Source: Elmis aenea
Lineage: Eukaryota > Arthropoda > Insecta > Coleoptera > Elmidae
Assembly (NCBI GenBank): GCA_947652605.1
Contig: CANTFG010000256.1
Span: 1 to 64,000 of the forward strand
DNA: 64,000 bases
Direction: 5' to 3'
Shown: in pieces, positions 38,901 to 53,359 of the stretch
How the letters are laid out: each line of letters opens with the position of its first letter
How positions within the stretch are numbered: position 1 is the stretch's first letter
Notes under the pieces: model-generated
Told to the model about the DNA's origin: nothing
What the model saw: only the letters and a program-made list of their open reading frames with translations
Databases searched by the model: none
Position numbers and translations under genes: made by a program

Positions 38901-40591
38901 CAATTTTAATTATTGATTTGTATATCACAGGAACAGTTTATCCATCGCCTCTTTACATGAATACAATTGTTTTGCATATGTCTTTCAATGAGCTGGTTTT
39001 AATTTTTAATAATTTCCTAAAAATACCGTGCTTTAGTTAATACATATGTTCCTTGAGCGACTATTTCGAAACAATTTTAATTATTGATTTGTATATCACA
39101 GGAACAGTTTATCCATCGCCTCTTTACATGAATACAATTGTTTTGCATATGTCTTTCAATGAGCTGGTTTTAATTTTTAATAATTTCCTAAAAATACCGT
39201 GCTTTAGTTAATACATATGTTCCTTGAGCGACTATTTCTAAACAATTTTAATTATTGATTTGTATATCACAGGAACAATTTATCCATCGCTTCTTTACAT
39301 AAATACAATTGTTTTGCATATGTCTTTCAATGTGCTGGTTTTAATTTTTAATAATTTCCTAAAAATACCGTGCTTTAGTTAATACATATGTTCCTTGAGC
39401 GACTATTTCGAAACAATTTTAATTATTGATTTGTATATCACAGGAACAGTTTATCCGTCGCTTCTTTACATGAATACAATTGTTTTGCATATGTCTTTCA
39501 ATGAGCTGGTTTTAATTTTTAATAATTTCCTAAAAATACCGTGCTTTAGTTAATACATATGTTCCTTGAGCGACTATTTCAAAACAATTTTAATTATTGA
39601 TTTGTATATCACAGGAACAGTTTATCCATCGCCTCTTTACATGAATACAATTGTTTTGCATATGTCTTTCAATGAGCTGGTTTTAATTTTTAATAATTTC
39701 CTAAAAATACCGTGCTTTAGTTAATACATATGTTCCTTGAGCGACTATTTCGAAACAATTTCAATTATTGATTTGTATATCACAGGAACAGTTTATCCAT
39801 CGCCTCTTTACATGAATACAATTGTTTTGCATATGTCTTTCAATGAGCTGGTTTTAATTTTTAATAATTTCCTAAAAATACCGTGCTTTAGTTAATACAT
39901 ATGTTCCTTGAGCGACTATTTCTGAACAATTTTAATTATTGATTTGTATATCACAGGAACAGTTTATCCATCGCCTCTTTACATGAATACAATTGTTTTG
40001 CATATGTCTTTCAATGAGCTGGTTTTAATTTTTAATAATTTCCTAAAAATACCGTGCTTTAGTTAATACATATGTTCCTTGAGCGACTATTTCTAAACAA
40101 TTTTAATTATTGATTTGTATATCACAGGAACAGTTTATCCATCGCCTCTTTACATGAATACAATTGTTTTGCATATGTCTTTCAATGAGCTGGTTTTAAT
40201 TTTTAATAATTTCCTAAAAATACCGTGCTTTAGTTACTACATATGTTCCTTGAGCGACTATTTCTAAACAATTTTAATTATTGATTTGTATATCACAGGA
40301 ACAGTTTATCCATCGCCTCTTTACATGAATAAAATTGTTTTGCATATGTCTTTCAATGAGCTGGTTTTAATTTTTAATAATTTCCTAAAAATACCGTGCT
40401 TTAGTTATTACATATGTTCCTTGAGCGACTATTTCTGAACAATTTTAATTATTGATTTGTATATCACAGGAACAGTTTATCCATCGCCTCTTTACATGAA
40501 TACAATTGTTTTGCATATGTCTTTCAATGAGCTGGTTTTAATTTTTAATAATTTCCTAAAAATACCGTGCTTTAGTTAATACATATGTTCC

Positions 40592-40882
40592 TTGAGCGAA
40601 TATTTCGAAACAATTTCAATTATTGATTTGTATATCACAGGAACAGTTTATCCATCGCCTCTTTACATTACTACAATTGTTTTGCATATGTCTTTCAAAG
40701 AGCTGGTTTTAATTTTTAATAATTTCCTAAAAATACCGTGCTTTAGTCAATACATATGTTCCTTGAGCGAATATTTCGAAACAATTTCATTTATTGATTT
40801 GTATATCACAGGAACAGTTTATCCATCGCCTCTTTACATGAATACAATTGTTTTGCATATGTCTTTCAATGAGCTGGTTTAA
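40592..40882 (+). other. Open frame across two satellite monomers, not a gene
   Basis: This 96-codon open frame arises only because a T-to-C change at 40748 turns the TAA of AGTTAATAC into CAA, which removes the one stop that most monomers share in this frame. It starts at TTG; the first in-frame ATG is inside the monomer at 40688. It stops in the GGTTTAAATT variant of the next monomer. Because 171 is 57 codons, the frame is kept from one monomer to the next and the product is an internal repeat of itself. Related monomers carry stops (TTCTAA, TTCTGA) and frame-breaking length variants, so I see no coding constraint. Confidence 0.9.
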
Positions 40883-43601
40883 ATTTTTAATAATTTCCTA
40901 AAAATACCGTGCTTTAGTTAATACATATGTTCCTTGAGCGACTATTTCGAAACAATTTTAATTATTGATTTGTATATCACAGGAACAGTTTATCCATCGC
41001 CTCTTTACATGAATACAATTGTTTTGCATATGTCTTTCAATGAGCTGGTTTTAATTTTTAATAATTTCCTAAAAATACCGTGCTTTAGTTAATACATATG
41101 TTCCTTGAGCGACTAATCGAAACAATTTCAATTATTGATTTGTATATCACAGAAACAGTTTATCCATCGCCTCTTTACATGAATACAATTGTTTTGCATA
41201 TGTCTTTCAATGAGCTGGTTTTAATTTTTAATAATTTCCTAAAAATACCGTGCTTTAGTTAATACATATGTTCCTTGAGCGACTATTTCGAAACAATTTT
41301 AATTATTGATTTGTATATCACAGAAACAGTTTATCCATCGCCACTTTACATGAATACAATTGTTTTGCATATGTCTTTTAATGAGCTGGTTTAAATTTTT
41401 AATAATTTCCTAAAAATACCGTGCTTTAGTTAATACATATGTTCCTTGAGCGACTATTTCGAAACAATTTTAATTATTGATTTGTATATCACAGGAACAG
41501 TTTATCCATCGCCTCTTTACATGAATACAATTGTTTTGCATATGTCTTTCAATGAGCTGGTTTTAATTTTTAATAATTTCCTAAAAATACCGTGCTTTAG
41601 TTAATACATATGTTCCTTGAGCGACTATTTCTAAACAATTTTAATTATTGATTTGTATATCACAGGAACAATTTATCCATCGCTTCTTTACATAAATACA
41701 ATTGTTTTGCATATGTCTTTCAATGAGCTGGTTTTAATTTTTAATAATTTCCTAAAAATACCGTGCTTTAGTTAATACATATGTTCCTTGAGCGACTATT
41801 TCGAAACAATTTTAATTATTGATTTGTATATTACAGGAACAGTTTATCCATCGCCTCTTTACATGAATACAATTGTTTTGCATATGTCTTTCAATGAGCT
41901 GGTTTTAATTTTTAATAATTTCCTAAAAATACCGTGCTTTAGTTAATACATATGTTCCTTGAGCGACTATTTCAAAACAATTTTAATTATTGATTTGTAT
42001 ATCACAGGAACAGTTTATCCATCGCCTCTTTACATGAATACAATTGTTTTGCATATGTCTTTCAATGAGCTGGTTTTAATTTTTAATAATTTCCTAAAAA
42101 TACCGTGCTTTAGTTAATACATATGTTCCTTGAGCGACTATTTCGAAACAATTTCAATTATTGATTTGTATATCACAGGAACAGTTTATCCATCGCCTCT
42201 TTACATGAATACAATTGTTTTGCATATGTCTTTCAATGAGCTGGTTTTAATTTTTAATAATTTCCTAAAAATACCGTGCTTTAGTTAATACATATGTTCC
42301 TTGAGCGACTATTTCGAAACAATTTTAATTATTGATTTGTATATCACAGAAACAGTTTATCCATCGCCACTTTACATGAATACAATTGTTTTGCATATGT
42401 CTTTTAATGAGCTGGTTTAAATTTTTAATAATTTCCTAAAAATACCGTGCTTTAGTTAATACATATGTTCCTTGAGCGACTATTTCGAAACAATTTTAAT
42501 TATTGATTTGTATATCACAGGAACAGTTTATCCATCGCCTCTTTACATGAATACAATTGTTTTGCATATGTCTTTCAATGAGCTGGTTTTAATTTTTAAT
42601 AATTTCCTAAAAATACCATGCTTTAGTTAATACATATGTTCCTTGAGCGACTATTTCTAAACAATTTTAATTATTGATTTGTATATCACAGGAACAATTT
42701 ATCCATCGCTTTTTTACATAAATACAATTGTTTTGCATATGTCTTTCAATGAGCTGGTTTTAATTTTTAATAATTTCCTAAAAATACCGTGCTTTAGTTA
42801 ATACATATGTTCCTTGAGCGACTATTTCGAAACAATTTTAATTATTGATTTGTATATTACAGGAACAGTTTATCCATCGCCTCTTTACATGAATACAATT
42901 GTTTTGCATATGTCTTTCAATGAGCTGGTTTTAATTTTTAATAATTTCCTAAAAATACCGTGCTTTAGTTAATACATATGTTCCTTGAGCGACTATTTCA
43001 AAACAATTTTAATTATTGATTTGTATATCACAGGAACAGTTTATCCATCGCCTCTTTACATGAATACAATTGTTTTGCATATGTCTTTCAATGAGCTGGT
43101 TTTAATTTTTAATAATTTCCTAAAAATACCGTGCTTTAGTTAATACATATGTTCCTTGAGCGACTATTTCGAAACAATTTTAATTATTGATTTGTATATC
43201 ACAGGAACAGTTTATCCATCGCCTCTTTACATGAATACAATTGTTTTGCATATGTCTTTCAATGAGCTGGTTTTAATTTTTAATAATTTCCTAAAAATAA
43301 CGTGCTTTAGTTAATACATATGTTCCTTGAGCGACTATTTCTGAACAATTTTAATTATTGATTTGTATATCACAGGAACAGTTTATCCATCGCCTCTTTA
43401 CATGAATACAATTGTTTTGCATATGTCTTTCAATGAGCTGGTTTTAATTTTTAATAATTTCCTAAAAATACCGTGCTTTAGTTAATACATATGTTCCTTG
43501 AGCGACTATTTCTGAACAATTTTAATTATTGATTTGTATATCACAGGAACAGTTTATCCATCACCTCTTTACATGAATACAATTGTTTTGCATATGTCTT
43601 T

Positions 43602-46600
43602 CAAAGAGATGGTTTTAATTTTTAATAATTTCCTAAAAATACCGTGCTTTAGTTAATACATAATGTTCCTTGAGCGACTATTTCGAAACAATTTCAATTA
43701 TTGATTTGTATATCACAGGAACAGTTTATCCATCGCCTCTTTACATGAATACAATTGTTTTGCATATGTCTTTCAATGAGCTGGTTTTAATTTTTAATAA
43801 TTTCCTAAAAATACCGTGCTTTAGTTAATACATATGTTCCTTGAGCGACTATTTCGAAACAATTTTAATTATTGATTTGTATATCACAGAAACAGTTTAT
43901 CCATCGCCTCTTTACATGAATACAATTGTTTTGCATATGTCTTTCAATGGGCTGGTTTTAATTTTTAATAATTTCCTAAAAATACCGTGCTTTAGTTAAT
44001 ACATATGTTCCTTGAGCGACTATTTCTAAACAATTTTAATTATTGATTTGTATATCACAGGAACAGTTTATCCATCGCCTCTTTACATGAATACAATTGT
44101 TTTGCATATGTCTTTCAATGAGCTGGTTTTAATTTTTAATAATTTCCTAAAAATGCCGTGCTTTAGTTAATACATGTGTTCCTTGAGCGACTATTTCGAA
44201 ACAATTTTAATTATTGATTTGTATATCACAGGAACAGTTTATCCATCGCCTCTTTACATGAATACAATTGTTTTGCATATGTCTTTCAATGAGCTGGTTT
44301 TAATTTTTAATAATTTCCTAAAAATACCGTGCTTTAGTTAATACATATGTTCCTTGAGCGACTATTTCTACACAATTTTAATTATTGATTTGTATATCAC
44401 AGGAACAGTTTATCCATCGCCTCTTTACATGAATACAATTGTTTTGCATATGTCTTTCAATGAGCTGGTTTTAATTTTTAATAATTTCCTAAAAATACCG
44501 TGCTTTAGTTAATACATATGTTCCTTGAGCGACTATTTCTAAACAATTTTAATTATTGATTTGTATATCACAGGAACAGTTTATCCATCGCCTCTTTACA
44601 TGAATACAATTGTTTTGCATATGTCTTTCAATGAGCTGGTTTTAATTTTTAATAATTTCCTAAAAATGCCGTGCTTTAGTTAATACATGTGTTCCTTGAG
44701 CGACTATTTCGAAACAATTTTAATTATTGATTTGTATATCACAGGAACAGTTTATCCATCGCCTCTTTACATGAATACAATTGTTTTGCATATGTCTTTC
44801 AATGAGCTGGTTTTAATTTTTAATAATTTCCTAAAAATACCGTGCTTTAGTTAATACATATGTTCCTTGAGCGACTATTTCGAAACAATTTTAATTATTG
44901 ATTTGTATATCACAGAAACAGTTTATCCATCGCCACTTTACATGAATACAATTGTTTTGCATATGTCTTTTAATGAGCTGGTTTAAATTTTTAATAATTT
45001 CCTAAAAATACCGTGCTTTAGTTAATACATATGTTCCTTGAGCGACTATTTCGAAACAATTTTAATTATTGATTTGTATATCACAGAAACAGTTTATCCA
45101 TCGCCTCTTTACATGAATACAATTGTTTTGCATATGTCTTTCAATGAGTTGGTTTTAATTTTTAATAATTTCCTAAAAATACCGTGCTTTAGTTAATACA
45201 TGTGTTCCTTGAGCGACTATTTCTAAACAATTTTAATTATTGATTTGTATATCACAGGAACAGTTTATCCATCGCCTCTTTACATGAATACAATTGTTTT
45301 GCATATGTCTTTCAATGAGCTGGTTTTAATTTTTAATAATTTCCTAAAAATGCCGTGCTTTAGTTAATACATGTGTTCCTTGAGCGACTATTTCGAAACA
45401 ATTTTAATTATTGATTTGTATATCACAGGAACAGTTTATCCATCGCCTCTTTACATGAATACAATTGTTTTGCATATGTCTTTCAATGAGCTGGTTTTAA
45501 TTTTTAATAATTTCCTAAAAATACCGTGCTTTAGTTAATACATATGTTCCTTGAGCGACTATTTCTACACAATTTTAATTATTGATTTGTATATCACAGG
45601 AACAGTTTATCCATCGCCTCTTTACATGAATACAATTGTTTTGCATATGTCTTTCAATGAGCTGGTTTTAATTTTTAATAATTTCCTAAAAATACCGTGC
45701 TTTAGTTAATACATATGTTCCTTGAGCGACTATTTCGAAACAATTTTAATTATTGATTTGTATATCACAGAAACAGTTTATCCATCGCCACTTTACATGA
45801 ATACAATTGTTTTGCATATGTCTTTTAATGAGCTGGTTTAAATTTTTAATAATTTCCTAAAAATACCGTGCTTTAGTTAATACATATGTTCCTTGAGCGA
45901 CTATTTCGAAACAATTTTAATTATTGATTTGTATATCACAGAAACAGTTTATCCATCGCCTCTTTACATGAATACAATTGTTTTGCATATGTCTTTCAAT
46001 GAGTTGGTTTTAATTTTTAATAATTTCCTAAAAATACCGTGCTTTAGTTAATACATGTGTTCCTTGAGCGACTATTTCTAAACAATTTTAATTATTGATT
46101 TGTATATCACAGGAACAGTTTATCCATCGCCTCTTTACATGAATACAATTGTTTTGCATATGTCTTTCAATGAGCTGGTTTTAATTTTTAATAATTTCCT
46201 AAAAATGCCGTGCTTTAGTTAATACATGTGTTCCTTGAGCGACTATTTCGAAACAATTTTAATTATTGATTTGTATATCACAGGAACAGTTTATCCATCG
46301 CCTCTTTACATGAATACAATTGTTTTGCATATGTCTTTCAATGAGCTGGTTTTAATTTTTAATAATTTCCTAAAAATACCGTGCTTTAGTTAATACATAT
46401 GTTCCTTGAGCGACTATTTCTACACAATTTTAATTATTGATTTGTATATCACAGGAACAGTTTATCCATCGCCTCTTTACATGAATACAATTGTTTTGCA
46501 TATGTCTTTCAATGAGCTGGTTTTAATTTTTAATAATTTCCTAAAAATACCGTGCTTTAGTTAATACATATGTTCCTTGAGCGACTATTTCGAAACAATT

Positions 46601-49250
46601 TTAATTATTGATTTGTATATCACAGGAACAGTTTATCCATCGCCTCTTTACATGAATACAATTGTTTTGCATATGTCTTTCAATGAGCTGGTTTTAATTT
46701 TTAATAATTTCCTAAAAATACCGTGCTTTAGTTAATACATATGTTCCTTAAGCGACTATTTCTAAACAATTTTAATTATTAATTTGTATATCACAGGAAC
46801 AATTTATCCATCGCTTCTTTACATGAATACAATTGTTTTGCATATGTCTTTCAATGAGCTGGTTTTTAATTTTTAATAATTTCCTAAAAATACCGTGCTT
46901 TAGTTAATACATATGTTCCTTGAGCGAATATTTCGAAACAATTTTATTTATTGATTTGTATATCACAGGAACAGTTTATCCATCGCCTCTTTACATGAAT
47001 ACAATTGTTTTGCATATGTCTTTCAATGAGCTGGTTTTAATTTTTAATAATTTCCTAAAAATACCGTGCTTTAGTTAATACATATGTTCCTTGAGCGACT
47101 ATTTCTAAACAATTTTAATTATTGATTTGTATATCACAGGAACAATTTATCCATCGCTTCTTTACATGAATACAATTGTTTTGCATATGTCTTTCAATGA
47201 GCTGGTTTTAATTTTTAATAATTTCCTAAAAATACCGTGCTTTAGTTAATACATATGTTCCTTGAGCAACTATTTCTAAACAATTTTAATTATTGATTTG
47301 TATATCACAGGAACAGTTTATCCATCGCCTCTTTACATGAATACAATTGTTTTGCATATGTCTTTCAATGAGCTGGTTTTAATTTTTAATAATTTCCTAA
47401 AAATACCGTGCTTTAGTTAATACATATGTTCCTTGAGCGAATATTTCGAAACAATTTCAATTATTGATTTGTATATCACAGGAACAGTTTATCCATCGCC
47501 TCTTTACATTACTACAATTGTTTTGCATATGTCTTTCAAAGAGCTGGTTTTTAATTTTTAATAATTTCCTAAAAATACCGTGCTTTAGTTAATACATATG
47601 TTCCTTGAGCGAATATTTCGAAACAATTTCATTTATTGATTTGTATATCACAGGAACAGTTTATCCATCGCCTCTTTACATGAATACAATTGTTTTGCAT
47701 ATGTCTTTCAATGAGCTGGTTTTAATTTTTAATAATTTCCTAAAAATACCGTGCTTTAGTTAATACATATGTTCCTTGAGCGACTATTTCGAAACAATTT
47801 CAATTATTGATTTGTATATCACAGGAACAGTTTATCCATCGCCTCTTTACATGAATACAATTGTTTTGCATATTATGTCTTTCAATGAGCTGGTTTTAAT
47901 TTTTAATAATTTCCTAAAAATACCGTGCTTTAGTTAATACATATGTTCCTTGAGCGACTATTTCGAAACAATTTTAATTATTGATTTGTATATCACAGAA
48001 ACAGTTTATCCATCGCCACTTTACATGAATACAATTGTTTTGCATATGTCTTTTAATGAGCTGGTTTAAATTTTTAATAATTTCCTAAAAATACCGTGCT
48101 TTAGTTAATACATATGTTCCTTGAGCGACTATTTCGAAACAATTTTAATTATTGATTTGTATATCACAGGAACAGTTTATCCATCGCCTCTTTACATGAA
48201 TACAATTGTTTTGCATATGTCTTTCAATGAGCTGGTTTTAATTTTTAATAATTTCCTAAAAATACCGTGCTTTAGTTAATACATATGTTCCTTGAGCGAC
48301 TATTTCTAAACAATTTTAATTATTGATTTGTATATCACAGGAACAATTTATCCATCGCTTTTTTTCATAAATACAATTGTTTTGCATATGTCTTTCAATG
48401 AGCTGGTTTTAATTTTTAATAATTTCCTAAAAATACCGTGCTTTAGTTAATACATATGTTCCTTGAGCGACTATTTCGAAACAATTTTAATTATTGATTT
48501 GTATATTACAGGAACAGTTTATCCATCGCCTCTTTACATGAATACAATTGTTTTGCATATGTCTTTCAATGAGCTGGTTTTAATTTTTAATAATTTCCTA
48601 AAAATACCGTGCTTTAGTTAATACATATGTTCCTTGAGCGACTATTTCAAAACAATTTTAATTATTGATTTGTATATCACAGGAACAGTTTATCCATCGC
48701 CTCTTTACATGAATACAATTGTTTTGCATATGTCTTTCAATGAGCTGGTTTTAATTTTTAATAATTTCCTAAAAATACCGTGCTTTAGTTAATACATATG
48801 TTCCTTGAGCGACTATTTCGAAACAATTTCAATTATTGATTTGTATATCACAGGAACAGTTTATCCATCGCCTCTTTACATGAATACAATTGTTTTGCAT
48901 ATGTCTTTCAATGAGCTGGTTTTAATTTTTAATAATTTCCTAAAAATAACGTGCTTTAGTTAATACATATGTTCCTTGAGCGACTATTTCTGAACAATTT
49001 TAATTATTGATTTGTATATCACAGGAACAGTTTATCCATCGCCTCTTTACATGAATACAATTGTTTTGCATATGTCTTTCAATGAGCTGGTTTTAATTTT
49101 TAATAATTTCCTAAAAATACCGTGCTTTAGTTAATACATATGTTCCTTGAGCGACTATTTCTGAACAATTTTAATTATTGATTTGTATATCACAGGAACA
49201 GTTTATCCATCATCTCTTTACATGAATACAATTGTTTTGCATATGTCTTT
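43602..49250 (+). repeat. Domain II HOR unit A1, 33 monomers, 5649 bp
   Basis: The unit is bounded by the CAAAGAGATGG monomer at 43602 and 49251. Inside, in order, are ACATAATGTTCC, AATGGGCTGG, TGCCGTGC/ACATGTG pairs, CTACAC, CGCCACTTT and GAGTTGG. A second CGCCACTTT/GAGTTGG set follows 855 bp later (5 monomers), so this is an internal duplication. Then come TTAAGCG, GAGCAAC, ACATTACTAC (47507), CATATTATGTC (47871), another CGCCACTTT, a CGCTTTTTTTCAT monomer, and back to the start. It is one of two complete 33-monomer units of identical length in the window. Confidence 0.85.
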
Positions 49251-52200
49251 CAAAGAGATGGTTTTAATTTTTAATAATTTCCTAAAAATACCGTGCTTTA
49301 GTTAATACATAATGTTCCTTGAGCGACTATTTCGAAACAATTTCAATTATTGATTTGTATATCACAGGAACAGTTTATCCATCGCCTCTTTACATGAATA
49401 CAATTGTTTTGCATATGTCTTTCAATGAGCTGGTTTTAATTTTTAATAATTTCCTAAAAATACCGTGCTTTAGTTAATACATATGTTCCTTGAGCGACTA
49501 TTTCGAAACAATTTTAATTATTGATTTGTATATCACAGAAACAGTTTATCCATCGCCTCTTTACATGAATACAATTGTTTTGCATATGTCTTTCAATGGG
49601 CTGGTTTTAATTTTTAATAATTTCCTAAAAATACCGTGCTTTAGTTAATACATATGTTCCTTGAGCGACTATTTCTAAACAATTTTAATTATTGATTTGT
49701 ATATCACAGGAACAGTTTATCCATCGCCTCTTTACATGAATACAATTGTTTTGCATATGTCTTTCAATGAGCTGGTTTTAATTTTTAATAATTTCCTAAA
49801 AATGCCGTGCTTTAGTTAATACATGTGTTCCTTGAGCGACTATTTCGAAACAATTTTAATTATTGATTTGTATATCACAGGAACAGTTTATCCATCGCCT
49901 CTTTACATGAATACAATTGTTTTGCATATGTCTTTCAATGAGCTGGTTTTAATTTTTAATAATTTCCTAAAAATACCGTGCTTTAGTTAATACATATGTT
50001 CCTTGAGCGACTATTTCTACACAATTTTAATTATTGATTTGTATATCACAGGAACAGTTTATCCATCGCCTCTTTACATGAATACAATTGTTTTGCATAT
50101 GTCTTTCAATGAGCTGGTTTTAATTTTTAATAATTTCCTAAAAATACCGTGCTTTAGTTAATACATATGTTCCTTGAGCGACTATTTCTAAACAATTTTA
50201 ATTATTGATTTGTATATCACAGGAACAGTTTATCCATCGCCTCTTTACATGAATACAATTGTTTTGCATATGTCTTTCAATGAGCTGGTTTTAATTTTTA
50301 ATAATTTCCTAAAAATGCCGTGCTTTAGTTAATACATGTGTTCCTTGAGCGACTATTTCGAAACAATTTTAATTATTGATTTGTATATCACAGGAACAGT
50401 TTATCCATCGCCTCTTTACATGAATACAATTGTTTTGCATATGTCTTTCAATGAGCTGGTTTTAATTTTTAATAATTTCCTAAAAATACCGTGCTTTAGT
50501 TAATACATATGTTCCTTGAGCGACTATTTCGAAACAATTTTAATTATTGATTTGTATATCACAGAAACAGTTTATCCATCGCCACTTTACATGAATACAA
50601 TTGTTTTGCATATGTCTTTTAATGAGCTGGTTTAAATTTTTAATAATTTCCTAAAAATACCGTGCTTTAGTTAATACATATGTTCCTTGAGCGACTATTT
50701 CGAAACAATTTTAATTATTGATTTGTATATCACAGAAACAGTTTATCCATCGCCTCTTTACATGAATACAATTGTTTTGCATATGTCTTTCAATGAGTTG
50801 GTTTTAATTTTTAATAATTTCCTAAAAATACCGTGCTTTAGTTAATACATGTGTTCCTTGAGCGACTATTTCTAAACAATTTTAATTATTGATTTGTATA
50901 TCACAGGAACAGCTTATCCATCGCCTCTTTACATGAATACAATTGTTTTGCATATGTCTTTCAATGAGCTGGTTTTAATTTTTAATAATTTCCTAAAAAT
51001 GCCGTGCTTTAGTTAATACATGTGTTCCTTGAGCGACTATTTCGAAACAATTTTAATTATTGATTTGTATATCACAGGAACAGTTTATCCATCGCCTCTT
51101 TACATGAATACAATTGTTTTGCATATGTCTTTCAATGAGCTGGTTTTAATTTTTAATAATTTCCTAAAAATACCGTGCTTTAGTTAATACATATGTTCCT
51201 TGAGCGACTATTTCTACACAATTTTAATTATTGATTTGTATATCACAGGAACAGTTTATCCATCGCCTCTTTACATGAATACAATTGTTTTGCATATGTC
51301 TTTCAATGAGCTGGTTTTAATTTTTAATAATTTCCTAAAAATACCGTGCTTTAGTTAATACATATGTTCCTTGAGCGACTATTTCGAAACAATTTTAATT
51401 ATTGATTTGTATATCACAGAAACAGTTTATCCATCGCCACTTTACATGAATACAATTGTTTTGCATATGTCTTTTAATGAGCTGGTTTTAATTTTTAATA
51501 ATTTCCTAAAAATACCGTGCTTTAGTTAATACATATGTTCCTTGAGCAACTATTTCTAAACAATTTTAATTATTGATTTGTATATCACAGGAACAGTTTA
51601 TCCATCGCCTCTTTACATGAATACAATTGTTTTGCATATGTCTTTCAATGAGCTGGTTTTAATTTTTAATAATTTCCTAAAAATACCGTGCTTTAGTTAA
51701 TACATATGTTCCTTGAGCGAATATTTCGAAACAATTTCAATTATTGATTTGTATATCACAGGAACAGTTTATCCATCGCCTCTTTACATTACTACAATTG
51801 TTTTGCATATGTCTTTCAAAGAGCTGGTTTTTAATTTTTAATAATTTCCTAAAAATACCGTGCTTTAGTTAATACATATGTTCCTTGAGCGAATATTTCG
51901 AAACAATTTCATTTATTGATTTGTATATCACAGGAACAGTTTATCCATCGCCTCTTTACATGAATACAATTGTTTTGCATATGTCTTTCAATGAGCTGGT
52001 TTTAATTTTTAATAATTTCCTAAAAATACCGTGCTTTAGTTAATACATATGTTCCTTGAGCGACTATTTCGAAACAATTTCAATTATTGATTTGTATATC
52101 ACAGGAACAGTTTATCCATCGCCTCTTTACATGAATACAATTGTTTTGCATATTATGTCTTTCAATGAGCTGGTTTTAATTTTTAATAATTTCCTAAAAA

Positions 52201-53359
52201 TACCGTGCTTTAGTTAATACATATGTTCCTTGAGCGACTATTTCGAAACAATTTTAATTATTGATTTGTATATCACAGAAACAGTTTATCCATCGCCACT
52301 TTACATGAATACAATTGTTTTGCATATGTCTTTTAATGAGCTGGTTTAAATTTTTAATAATTTCCTAAAAATACCGTGCTTTAGTTAATACATATGTTCC
52401 TTGAGCGACTATTTCGAAACAATTTTAATTATTGATTTGTATATCACAGGAACAGTTTATCCATCGCCTCTTTACATGAATACAATTGTTTTGCATATGT
52501 CTTTCAATGAGCTGGTTTTAATTTTTAATAATTTCCTAAAAATACCGTGCTTTAGTTAATACATATGTTCCTTGAGCGACTATTTCGAAACAATTTTAAT
52601 TATTGATTTGTATATTACAGGAACAGTTTATCCATCGCCTCTTTACATGAATACAATTGTTTTGCATATGTCTTTCAATGAGCTGGTTTTAATTTTTAAT
52701 AATTTCCTAAAAATACCGTGCTTTAGTTAATACATATGTTCCTTGAGCGACTATTTCAAAACAATTTTAATTATTGATTTGTATATCACAGGAACAGTTT
52801 ATCCATCGCCTCTTTACATGAATACAATTGTTTTGCATATGTCTTTCAATGAGCTGGTTTTAATTTTTAATAATTTCCTAAAAATACCGTGCTTTAGTTA
52901 ATACATATGTTCCTTGAGCGACTATTTCGAAACAATTTCAATTATTGATTTGTATATCACAGGAACAGTTTATCCATCGCCTCTTTACATGAATACAATT
53001 GTTTTGCATATGTCTTTCAATGAGCTGGTTTTAATTTTTAATAATTTCCTAAAAATAACGTGCTTTAGTTAATACATATGTTCCTTGAGCGACTATTTCT
53101 GAACAATTTTAATTATTGATTTGTATATCACAGGAACAGTTTATCCATCGCCTCTTTACATGAATACAATTGTTTTGCATATGTCTTTCAATGAGCTGGT
53201 TTTAATTTTTAATAATTTCCTAAAAATACCGTGCTTTAGTTAATACATATGTTCCTTGAGCGACTATTTCTGAACAATTTTAATTATTGATTTGTATATC
53301 ACAGGAACAGTTTATCCATCACCTCTTTACATGAATACAATTGTTTTGCATATGTCTTT
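49251..53359 (+). repeat. Domain II HOR unit B1, 24 monomers (deleted form of A)
   Basis: Bounded by the CAAAGAGATGG monomer at 49251 and 53360 (4109 bp). It follows unit A until the second CGCCACTTT monomer (about 51.43 kb). That monomer ends GGTTTTAATT instead of GGTTTAAATT and runs straight into the GAGCAAC monomer near 51.54 kb, so eight monomers present in A (about 45.9-47.26 kb) are missing. The ACAATTTATCC/CGCTTTTTT monomer near 48.3 kb in A is also absent. Eight plus one accounts exactly for 33 minus 24. Confidence 0.85.

Larger units (their letters stand above)
28946..43601 (+). repeat. Satellite domain II, first part: mixed HOR blocks
   Basis: Monomer types that are characteristic of the rest of the window appear here: TGCCGTGC with ACATGTGTTCC, TTTCTACACAA, CGCCACTTTAC with GGTTTAAATT, GAGTTGG, GAGCAAC and ACATTACTAC. 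The ACATTACTAC monomer occurs at 30400, 35193, 36733, 38272 and 40666, spacings of 28, 9, 9 and 14 monomers. The same ordered sub-blocks recur but are more rearranged than after 43.6 kb. Confidence 0.75.

Noticed and set aside
40592..40882. A 96-codon open frame as a protein-coding gene
   Set aside because: It is two satellite monomers read in frame after loss of one stop, it starts at TTG, and homologous monomers on both sides are closed by stops.
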